In this document: positions 51,801 to 58,653 of the stretch, piece after piece
Numbering within the stretch: the first letter of the stretch is position 1
How the letters are laid out: each line of letters starts with the position of its first letter
Origin: Clostridiales bacterium
GTDB lineage: Bacteria > Bacillota > Clostridia > Clostridiales > Oxobacteraceae
Reading direction: 5' to 3'
Assembly: GCA_030016385.1 (NCBI GenBank)
Contig: JASEJN010000013.1
Location: 1-58,653, forward strand
DNA length: 58,653 nt
Position numbers and translations under genes: made by a program
The notes under the pieces: model-generated
What the model was told of the DNA's origin: nothing
The model's database searches: none
The model's input: only the letters and a program-made list of their open reading frames with translations

Positions 51801-52254
51801 TGATTACTTTGATGAGACCGGCAAAGGCGACATTTTTGACTATATTCCGCCGCAGAAAACAAACCAGATCTTCACGCCAAAGCGCGTGGTCAAGGACATG
51901 CTTGATCGCTTGGAGCAGGAGAATCCCGGATGCTTCGATGATCCGAATAATACGTTTGCTGATCTTTACATGAAGTCAGGCATGTACATTACAGAGATTG
52001 TCACCCGCCTGTACCAGAGCAAGCGTATGAAAGCTTTGTATCCTGATAATGCGGAAAGATTGAATCATATCTTTGCAAAACAGGTATATGGTTGTGCACC
52101 GACGGAAATCATCTACCGGATTTGCCTAAGGTACATTCTTGGATTCAGTGATGAGATCCATATTGATAAGTACAACATTAAGCTGTGCGACACATTGGGA
52201 TATGCAAAGAGCGGAACACTTGAAGAAGAGATGGAAAGACTGTTTGACCTGTAA
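48841..52254 (+). CDS. GIY-YIG nuclease / SF2 helicase restriction protein (R subunit)
   Basis: The 1137-residue protein joins a GIY-YIG-type nuclease (about residues 15-100: YAYTTPG, GWTKIGFTERDVETRINEQT and GTEWFRI) to an SF2 helicase. The helicase has Walker A KPRFGKT near residue 160, VDEAHE near 280 and SGTPF near 310, then a coiled region at about 780-860. The C-terminus (about 1000-1130) holds QIFTPKRVVKDMLDRL and DLYMKSGMYITEIV, a methylase-like fold without NPPY. The start is ATG 48841, with AAAGGAG eight bases before it; a GTG one codon upstream is less likely. It is presumed to translocate and cut DNA lacking the partner's methylation. Confidence 0.8.
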   Translation: MAGIKIKTAYKVVPQCYAYTTPGVPVHDGWTKIGFTERDVETRINEQTHTVGVDHKTWWHLRAAYMTEPFGTFTDKGFHAYLKKLGVNREKGTEWFRIEPKTAKGDFIDFAQNHGVVSDGDADAVIPYQLRDEQNKAVEMALAYFKSHSNGEFLWNAKPRFGKTLSAYDLCRRLHATNILIVTNRPAIANSWYSDYETFFGPQSGYLFVSNVDGIKDKKYVMSRQEYLDRLLDGDSRVKGCIEFVSLQDLKGSIYFGGQYDKLSEVSAQKGLNWDIMIVDEAHEGVDTYKTDTAFNHIKRKWTLHLSGTPFKALANDKFADDAIFNWTYADEQKKKRDWDDSSEIENPYETLPRLSLFTYQMSDIICDKVKHGIELADNDVEEYAFDLNEFFKTNESGKFIHDADVDKFLDALTRQEKFPFSTPELRNELKHTFWLLNRVAGAKALAKKLELHPAFKDYHIILAAGDGKLDDDDENEKAFDRVTKAIKEYDKTITLSVGQLTTGVTIPKWTAVLMLSNMASPALYMQAAFRAQNPCLFHDAQGNSYRKQNAYVFDFDPARTLTIFEKFANDLIPETSGDKGDFDQRKQHVRELLNFFPVYGEDDQGSMIELDAESVLTIPRHIHAKEVVERGFMSNFLFTNISGIFGAPKEIIDLINGMQAIEEPKTLAPVGVDEGTADKLNLNENGNVEIPKEQVIGTASELFGDKVYGDVDQKLADAVEDITKHVEMTKDPKKDKLKELREKFSKPIANTLMDSARAQYGQDLKKSTQNQLERKIQETTDTVVNREYGDYTICDHQIVKERDDKIYEAQKSGASMSEISKLDDKYTQKRLQGYRNMVQNIQKKLHDDETVKRAAETIVETVETEKLNNQKDSIEGSVRDHLRGFSRTIPAFLMAYGDENTTLENFDSLVPADVFWEVTVNPQSGEGVTLEQFRLLRDGGDYYQKNENGNEIRDEEHKRHFDGHLFDEVVFNDAVQEFMKKRAELADYFDETGKGDIFDYIPPQKTNQIFTPKRVVKDMLDRLEQENPGCFDDPNNTFADLYMKSGMYITEIVTRLYQSKRMKALYPDNAERLNHIFAKQVYGCAPTEIIYRICLRYILGFSDEIHIDKYNIKLCDTLGYAKSGTLEEEMERLFDL

Positions 52255-52280
52255 GGGATGAACATTGATTGGAGGCGTAG

Positions 52281-53216
52281 TTGTACATGGGAAGCATGAT
52301 TGGGAGAACCCTGCCGGAAGCAGGGTTGGACACCATCTTTAAAGAGGTCAAGCATCATGAGACGCTTGGCCTCCGAAATTCGGGGCAACTGCGCCTCTTT
52401 CACCTGCAAGTAAACAATAACAAGTTCATTTTCACCAGCCTTGAGGATTATCTGACCGGCATTATAAGCGAGTATGTGTTCTCCAGAGCGCAGATGGAGA
52501 AACTGACAGACCCAAAATCCGGTATCAACCCAAGGAGCATAGGGGTCAAAGCGCTCCGCGTCATGAAGAAAAATGGTGTTGCTGATCAGAAAGGAACAGG
52601 TAATGAACTCGGTGAAATCCTTCTGTATGCATTCCTTGAAGACATTCTCGGAGCACCAAAGTTGTTTAGCAAGGTTGAACTGAATGCTGACTCTACGCCA
52701 TTCGGAAAGGAAAGTGACAGCATTCATCTTCTCTCACTTGGAGATGAGTCCGGAACAACAATATACCAGACAGTTTTCGGAACATCCGACATTGACGGTG
52801 AGATAGAAAACGCGATTGACAAGGCTTTTGATACTATAGAGCGTATTGAAAATGAAAATGGCGAAGGAATAAGTCTTGTGGCAAATCAGGCCTTTGAAGA
52901 ATCATTCGATCCAGATGTGATTTTAAGGGTCAAAAATGCTATTGTGCCAGGACCTGGAACACCGATAGTGAGCGATAGAGCATATGGCGTGTTCCTCGGT
53001 TATTCTCTTGGACTTGATCCCAGTACAAGAAGCACCGTTGAATTTCTTCGGGATATGGATAGAAAAATGGAAGCTGATATAAGACAGCATGCGAATTATA
53101 TCGCTGAAAAAATAAAAAACCTCAGATTGGAAACTCGATCGTTTTATTTCTATATAGTTCCTTTTAATAATGCAGAAGCAGACAAGAAACAGGTCATGGA
53201 AGACCTGCTAATGTGA
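52281..53216 (+). CDS. hamA: Hachiman nuclease subunit HamA (DUF1837)
   Basis: The 311-residue protein carries the DUF1837/HamA C-terminal nuclease region (about residues 100-200): GNELGEILLYAFLEDILGAP, LFSKVEL and SDSIHLL. Their Glu, Asp and Lys fit a PD-(D/E)xK-type site. HamA is the DNA-degrading part of Hachiman, held in check by HamB until phage DNA damage is sensed. The start may be TTG 52281 (GGAGG five bases before) or ATG 52287. It follows the restriction gene by 26 bases and precedes hamB by 14. Confidence 0.75.
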   Translation: MYMGSMIGRTLPEAGLDTIFKEVKHHETLGLRNSGQLRLFHLQVNNNKFIFTSLEDYLTGIISEYVFSRAQMEKLTDPKSGINPRSIGVKALRVMKKNGVADQKGTGNELGEILLYAFLEDILGAPKLFSKVELNADSTPFGKESDSIHLLSLGDESGTTIYQTVFGTSDIDGEIENAIDKAFDTIERIENENGEGISLVANQAFEESFDPDVILRVKNAIVPGPGTPIVSDRAYGVFLGYSLGLDPSTRSTVEFLRDMDRKMEADIRQHANYIAEKIKNLRLETRSFYFYIVPFNNAEADKKQVMEDLLM

Positions 53217-53230
53217 GCGGGGCGGTATGA

Positions 53231-55834
53231 ATGAGCGGAAACGGAATAAAGCTCGGTGATGCCATCTTTGCCGACATTCTGCGCTTCGCTGATATCCTCT
53301 CCAAATCCAACGATCCGAAGAAAGCTGACTCACATAAGGTCTGGGCACAGGAAATTGCTATTCTCATGAACGACCTCTATCCAGGTGATTCTCTTGTTAA
53401 AATTTATGCTGGAAATGTGTTCTCAAGCGTTGAAAATCACAAGGGCATCGAGTAGATTGACAGTGGATACCAGGAGCCTAACGCACTCGAGGAAATATTT
53501 GCAGAATTCCGCATTGACTATTTAACCATCCCGGCTGAACCTGGCGAGAAATTCTTCAGCGAGCAAAAGATTGCATATGATCACCTGAGAGATGATTGTT
53601 TCAGCTATTCCGCACCAACATCAATGGGAAAATCTTTTATCATGCGGATGTTCATAAAAGATGAGATCATGCATGGAGAGAAAAAGAACTACGCATTGAT
53701 CGTACCGACGAAAGCTTTGATAAATGAAGTGCGTGCCAAGGTAATCGACGATCTTGGAGGAGAAAAGAATTCTGAAAAAATCAACTACCTTGCTCGATAC
53801 GACTACAGCGTTGTGACGGCGGCTAGCGATATTGCACTGGAAGAAACTCACAATTTTGTTTTCGTAATGACTCCAGAAAGACTTCTTTATCTGCTCATTT
53901 CCAAACCCAGCCTTAACCTGGACTACCTGTTCATCGACGAGGCACATAAACTGTCAGGCAAAAATAACCGTGCCCCATTTTACTATAAGGTAGTTGATAT
54001 GTTGCTGCAAAGGACAAAGAAACCACATTTCATTTTTGCCTCACCGAACATACCGAATCCAAGAGTGTATCTAAGAATGATGACGGAGGCGGAAACTGGT
54101 GATGAGAATGCCCTCACTATTACATATTCGCCTGTCGTGCAGATTAAGTTCATTGTTGATCTACAGCATGGGAAAATAGAGATCTATAACGGACATAAAA
54201 CTGAGCATAAAAATGTAACAATTCTGCTTGCAGGCATTGATAGAGTAAGCGCAGAATTGAACAATTTTTTGCTGGCTTTTGAATCACAAAACCAGAAGCG
54301 CCCAAAGGAAAAGAAGAAACAGAGTATTGTTTATTACAATAGTCGTGATAAAGCCATTAATGCAGCGCACAGATTTTCAGAAAGTGTAGGGCCTAGGGGG
54401 CTGAAAAACGATCCGATGCTTGAAGACTTGGCAAAGGATATACGTGAGGGAGTTCATGAGCAGTATTATCTTGCCGACATGGTTAGGCAGGGAATAGCCT
54501 ACCATATAGGATATCTGCCCGCATCAATTCGTGCCAGGATAGAAGAGATGTTTCAATCAGGACATGTTACGGTTATGTTCTGTACGAGCACACTGCTTGA
54601 AGGAGTTAATCTTCCAGCGGACAATCTCTTTATTATGGATAACAAGATTGCATTAAGCGAGATGAATCCAGTTGACTTCAGAAATCTCATAGGCCGGGTC
54701 GGTCGTATTAGCTTTAACTTGTATGGAAACGTGTTCTTTGTGTCTGAAAAAGGGAACAAAGTAACTGCAGATGATTATGTACGAATGCTGCAACAGGAGG
54801 TGCCAGAGCAGGCTCTTTCAATAGCAACTAATCCACATGTTTTGAAAAAGGTGGAAAAGCAATACATCGCGAACATTCTTAAAAGTGGTCAATCCGAAAT
54901 ACCTAAGCGCATCAATGAGAATGGTGACCCTCTGCAAACTGAGGAATCATATGTGATGATGCGTAAATTCGGATTGATTCTTCAACGGGACATCGTTAAC
55001 AATCGTGACAGCCTCGTACGTAGAGAATTCAAAGATTTTCTGACTTCTGCAGACGAGGAGTACATTAGAGAAATATTCACGAAATCGGAGGTCAAGCCAG
55101 ACGATGACATCAATACATCTGTCGATCAGACAGGGAGATTGATCGCCGCAATTAGCCGAAAAAACAATCCACTGCAATATCCTAAATTGGTCAATGGTAA
55201 ATTCCACTATGCAGATGTGCTTCATTTTCTCGATGAGTTAAGCGATGTGTTCAGATGGGACATCTACGAATCAGGAACACTTGGCAAAATTTCATTGAGG
55301 AGCTGGTATGCTGTAATACTTTGCCAATGGATGGAAGGCGGCGGCCTGAAGTACATTATGGATAGAGCTTTGGATTATCACAAGGACCATCCGGATAATT
55401 TCTGGCTTAATAGGTACACGAAGACGTGTTATGATTATCGCTCTATTGAGCATCATAATATTGTCTTTTCAGATACGCTTGAAGTCATAGAAAACATCAT
55501 ACTTTTCAGTATATCGAATTATTTTCTGCGTTTTTCAAACGAGTACCGAAGACTCAAAGGTGACGAAGCACTTGATGAGAATAACTGGTATGAATACGTG
55601 GAATATGGAACTACAAATCCGTTGACGATTTTATTACAGAGGAATGGATTTTCCCGAGAATCGGCGAGATATGTCAAAGAACATCGAGAGTATGTAATAA
55701 CAGACGGAAGTACCGGAAAATTGAAACTGAAAGCGTCGCTCGCTGAATGTGGCAATACAGATGTTCGAAACGAGGTCATATACGTCAGGCAGAATTCGCC
55801 TGAAATTTTCATTGAAGAAGAACAGAGAGGTTAA
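53231..55834 (+). pseudogene. hamB: Hachiman helicase HamB, interrupted by an in-frame amber codon
   Basis: The full frame encodes an SF2 helicase of about 867 residues. Codon 75 is TAG (53453-53455); the same frame is then open to 55834. The 56 codons after the TAG contain no ATG, GTG or TTG until ATG 53624, which lies inside the Walker A motif (APTSMGKS). A product starting there would lack motif I. Motifs II (FIDEAHK), V (STLLEGVNLPAD) and VI (NLIGRVGRIS) are intact. GGGGCGG lies before ATG 53231. Either the gene is dead, the stop is read through, or the mutation is recent. Confidence 0.75.
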
Positions 55835-55840
55835 AGTCAC

Positions 55841-57256
55841 ATGAAGACTAACGACAGACAGCTTACAGACCTTATGAAAGCTGTAGACAGCGGAGCGGCA
55901 CAACTTCCTGATTTTCAAAGAGGATGGGTCTGGGATGATGGACGTATCAAGGCACTAATACTGAGTGTCATTCATAATTTTCCTGTAGTCACTGCGATGT
56001 TCCTCGAATACGGAAATGAAAATATACACTTCAAGCATAAACTGATCGAGGGTTCTCCCGCAGATCCAGCCACAGAACCGGATGAGCTTATCCTTGACGG
56101 TCAGCAGCGTCTAACCTCCCTTTACAATGCCCTTTACAGCAAGAATCCTGTTCACACAAAGACGGATAAGGGAAAAGAGATAGATCGTTACTACTACCTG
56201 GACATAAGTAAGGCTCTTGATCCACAAACGGACGATGAAGATGTTGTAGTTTCAGTGCCGGCAAATAAGCAGATCACCTCGGATTTCGGAAGAAATATTG
56301 TCATTGATCTTTCGACGCAGGATCAGGAATTTAATTTTAAGATGTTCCCGCTGAACATTATTCTCAACATTGCTGAAGAGCAGAATTGGCAGAACAAGTA
56401 TTTTGCCCATTATGGATATGACGCTGAGGTAATAAAACAGTTCACAGAATTGCTCTCAAAAGTTATCATGCCGACACAGCAATACCAGATGCCAGTAATA
56501 TTGCTGGACAAAAACACGCCGAAAGAGGCGGTCTGCCAGGTTTTCGAAAATGTAAATACCGGCGGGGTTTCATTGACCGTTTTTGAGCTTGTTACAGCTA
56601 TTTTTGCAATGGATGACTTCCCGCTGAGAAAAGACTGGGAAGATAGACAATCAAGATGGTTCTCGGATGACCTGCTGTTAAATGTGACAGCCACGGATTT
56701 TCTTACTGCTCTTACATTGCTTGCATCGTTTAAAGCTAATAGGACCGTCAGTTGCAAGAAAAAAGATGTACTCAGCCTCTCGCTTGCCGAGTACAAAAAA
56801 TATGCCGATAGCCTGTGCAGCGGTTTTTCAATTGCAGAAAAGCTTCTGAAGGAGGAAAGAATCTTTGCAAGCCGTGACCTTCCTTACAGTACACAGCTAA
56901 TTCCGCTTTCTGCAATATGCACTGTTCTGATGGACAACAATAGAATTCATACGACGACTGTAAAGAACATGGTCAAGCAATGGTATTGGTGCGGTGTGTT
57001 TGGAGAGCTATATGGTTCGGCGAATGAGACAAGGTATGCAAATGACATTGTCCAGGCCGTGAAATGGATTAATGATAATGGCGACCTGCCAAAAACAGTA
57101 ACAGATTTTTACTTTAATCCAATGCGTCTGCTTGGCCTTCAATCACGGCAATCAGCAGCCTATAAAGGCATGATGGCTTTGATACTTAAAAATCATGCCC
57201 GTGATTTCATTTCCGGCAATGAAGTGCAACAGGCGTTCGGCGCAGAGTTGAAATAA
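55841..57256 (+). CDS. DUF262 (GmrSD-type N-terminal) protein
   Basis: The 471-residue protein starts with the DUF262 domain: TDLMKAVDSGAAQLPDFQRGWVWDDGRIKALILSV, then LILDGQQRLTSLYNAL (about residues 85-98), the nucleotide-hydrolysing DGQQR motif. There is no C-terminal HNH (DUF1524), so it is not a full GmrSD-type restriction enzyme. The rest is helical (QYQMPVILLDKNTPKEAVCQVFENVNTGG). It begins seven bases after hamB, so it is the last gene of the defence operon. Confidence 0.8.
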   Translation: MKTNDRQLTDLMKAVDSGAAQLPDFQRGWVWDDGRIKALILSVIHNFPVVTAMFLEYGNENIHFKHKLIEGSPADPATEPDELILDGQQRLTSLYNALYSKNPVHTKTDKGKEIDRYYYLDISKALDPQTDDEDVVVSVPANKQITSDFGRNIVIDLSTQDQEFNFKMFPLNIILNIAEEQNWQNKYFAHYGYDAEVIKQFTELLSKVIMPTQQYQMPVILLDKNTPKEAVCQVFENVNTGGVSLTVFELVTAIFAMDDFPLRKDWEDRQSRWFSDDLLLNVTATDFLTALTLLASFKANRTVSCKKKDVLSLSLAEYKKYADSLCSGFSIAEKLLKEERIFASRDLPYSTQLIPLSAICTVLMDNNRIHTTTVKNMVKQWYWCGVFGELYGSANETRYANDIVQAVKWINDNGDLPKTVTDFYFNPMRLLGLQSRQSAAYKGMMALILKNHARDFISGNEVQQAFGAELK

Positions 57257-57613
57257 AATATTCAAGGTTGCCTTTAAACCTGATACTCACTTCCTGTACT
57301 CGTTGCATTTTATGCCGGAAATGAAATCAATCTCGTTCACTCGACCTCTGACCATGGACTTATTCCCATGTATACACAGAATGTAAAAAACAGTAATGAC
57401 TTATTTCCTTTGCCTAAAATATGGTAAAATACATATAAGACATTAACCCCATGGGCTCGTTGCACGTTGAGTTCGTGGTATTGATGTCACGCAAATAGCA
57501 GACAAAATCTAAAGGAAAACCACAATATGCTTTGGTTTACGGAATATAGTCTATTTATAATAGACACTAAATATGATTAGACTAAAAGCACACGAGACTG
57601 GAGGTGCTGCAAT
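57257..57613. other. Right junction region without a gene
   Basis: No supported gene lies here. It holds the right end of the element, with CACGTTGAG and 20 bases to the core (57463-57491). In the rlmD frame this spells HVEFVVLMSRK and a stop. It thus looks like the end of a second rlmD copy. Confidence 0.55.
57478..57491. other. attR core (copy of the rlmD end)
   Basis: GTATTGATGTCACG is identical to 21781-21794. The next bases (CAAATAG) would give an alternative end of RlmD, as expected for the end displaced when the element entered. Confidence 0.65.
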
Positions 57614-58220
57614 ATGGAATTAGCAAAGAATGTGCAGTTTATTCCCGCAAGACCTAAGCGGGAAGTTACTCCGGTTGCTATTTACTGCAAAGTAAGCACA
57701 GCGGATGCTGCACAATTGGATAGCCTTTCAAATCAAGTTTCTGCACTCACCAGTTATGTCTCAAATTTTGATGAATGGAAGCTTGTCGATGTCTATGTAG
57801 AGGTATCAAGCAGTAAAAAAGTTTCGTCACACAAACAGTTTGGCAGGATGATAAGAGGCTGCAAAAGCGGAAAATTAAACTCATTGTAGCTAAATCAATA
57901 GAGCGTATGGGACGAGACACAGTAGAAGTTCTGACCGGCATTAGAGTAATAAAAGACAGTGGAGCAAGGCTTTTGCTTGTTGACAGTCTTATGGATACAG
58001 AATATGGATGATGAGATGCTCACTTCAATCGTAGCGTCTCTCGCACAAGCTGATAATGAATCACGCAGCAAGAATATTAAAATCGGATATCGGCACCATG
58101 CCACCAACGGCTCATCAGGTTTGTATAAGCGTAAATGCTATGGGTATGGGGCATGATGAAAATGAAAAATTGGTGATAAAAGAGGATGAGGCGGAAATAG
58201 TGCACCTTATCTTCGCTGAT
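57614..58220 (+). pseudogene. Serine recombinase remnant with several frameshifts
   Basis: The start (VAIYCKVSTADAAQLDSLSN after a RPKREVTP lead) is a resolvase-type N-terminus, with GRMIRGCKSGK soon after. The first frame stops at 57889, another carries IVAKSIERMGRDTVEVL, a third MDDEMLTSIVASLAQADNESRSKN and the last KLVIKEDEAEIVHLIFAD. At least three frame changes separate these pieces, so it is dead. The sequence ends where the IS3-type element begins. Confidence 0.8.
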
Positions 58221-58261
58221 TGTCAAGATAGTTGTCAGTAATTCTTTAAATTTTTTGGTAG

Positions 58262-58653
58262 CTATGAGGCAACTTTTTCATCTGCCCCAGCAGCCTCGAT
58301 TTCTTCAACCACTCTGTCTGGATTCAGATATACTTTATCCGGCAAAGTCCAGTCACGGGTACTGCGGTTATTCCAGCGTTCCGGGTGAGCCGCTTTTGCA
58401 GCCTCATACACCGCATGTCGTCTGGCAAGGATCGCCTGTCCTTCACCATTATGTTGCTGTGCTGGTGTAAGAAATTTGATGCCACTGTGATGGTGCTCAT
58501 AGCGATACCAGTTTACAAAGTTTTTACACCATAAGCGGGCCTCTCCGAGGTTTATGAATCCTTTTGGCTGATAATTCGGTCGGTATTTCAGTGTTTTGAA
58601 TAAGCTCTCTGCGTACGGATTGTCATTGCTGACACGAGGACGATTGTTTGACG
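58262..58653 (-). CDS. IS3-family transposase OrfB, C-terminal part
   Basis: The minus strand reads RVSNDNPYAESLFKTLKYRP (the final Glu of the DDE triad) and then NWYRYEHHHSGIKFLTPAQQ, typical of IS3-family integrase-type transposases. The gene continues beyond the window; about 130 residues are visible, ending at TAG 58262. The left end of the insertion sequence lies near 58221, inside the recombinase remnant. An intact OrfA cannot be seen. Confidence 0.85.
   Translation of the reverse strand, partial: SNNRPRVSNDNPYAESLFKTLKYRPNYQPKGFINLGEARLWCKNFVNWYRYEHHHSGIKFLTPAQQHNGEGQAILARRHAVYEAAKAAHPERWNNRSTRDWTLPDKVYLNPDRVVEEIEAAGADEKVAS

Larger units (their letters stand above)
21795..57491. mobile_element. 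Integrated element: decayed HK97-type prophage carrying resistance and defence genes
   Basis: The element of about 35.7 kb lies between repeats of the rlmD end. Its left part holds serine recombinases on the minus strand. The middle has siphophage head and tail genes on the minus strand (33449-46736). The right part has a plus-strand defence operon. Loss of the tail region after the tape-measure start, a split endolysin, and a damaged terminase small subunit show that it cannot make virions. Host and element differ clearly in base composition, and the defence and resistance segments differ again from the phage core, so it is a mosaic. Confidence 0.75.

Noticed and set aside
53453..53455. TAG in hamB as a pyrrolysine codon
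   Set aside because: No PYLIS-like evidence or pyl genes are visible, and helicases are not known to use pyrrolysine; a nonsense mutation is simpler.

Overview
The window joins a low-GC Firmicutes chromosome, most likely of class Clostridia, to a large, higher-GC integrated element. The host assignment rests on AT-rich genes with frequent TTG starts, a two-cluster clostridial ferredoxin, AbrB, a leucine T-box, a TPP riboswitch with ThiT, and the order acpS, nnr, ydcC-like, alr, ndoAI, ndoA known from Bacillus and clostridia. I do not assign a genus.

Host part (1 to about 21,790). It holds holB, ricT, a ferredoxin, a TrmN6-like methyltransferase, rsmI, a divergent abrB, two small clostridial hypotheticals, two glycosyltransferases, T-box-controlled leuS, a VanZ-like membrane protein, a minus-strand repeat-domain protein, the acpS-nnr-ydcC-alr-ndoAI-ndoA block, TPP-controlled thiT and rlmD. 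Three copies of a roughly 100-bp non-coding palindromic element lie between genes. Two of them still show target duplications.

Integrated element (about 21,795 to 57,491). It enters the 3' end of rlmD, and a 14-bp sequence from that gene end is repeated at 57,478. Just inside the left end are four degenerate 20-bp repeats resembling the rlmD end, a HEPN (ApeA-like) gene, and a minus-strand module of three serine-recombinase genes with a small SHOCT-like gene. A resistance module follows: a Cfr-family rRNA methyltransferase and an Lsa-type ABC-F protein. Each is preceded by a short leader ORF and competing RNA hairpins.

Next comes a damaged HK97-type siphophage. A 3'-truncated group II intron splits an endolysin. 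The tape-measure gene is cut to 47 codons and abuts that endolysin. The tail chaperone pair (with an A AAA AAC slippery site), major tail protein, connectors, capsid, ClpP-like protease, portal and large terminase are present. The small terminase start is fused to a methyltransferase lacking its ParB domain. An insert carrying a type II toxin-antitoxin pair sits beside an HNH gene.

The right end (46,847 to 57,256) is the most interesting part: five tightly packed plus-strand genes. They encode an Eco57I-like methyltransferase, a GIY-YIG/SF2-helicase restriction protein, HamA and HamB of the Hachiman anti-phage system, and a DUF262 protein. hamB carries an in-frame amber codon before its Walker A motif, so Hachiman may be switched off or need read-through. 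With the HEPN gene at the other end, the dead phage appears to survive as a carrier of defence and antibiotic-resistance cargo. Beyond the right junction lie a decayed serine recombinase and an IS3-family transposase, which suggest repeated insertion at this locus.
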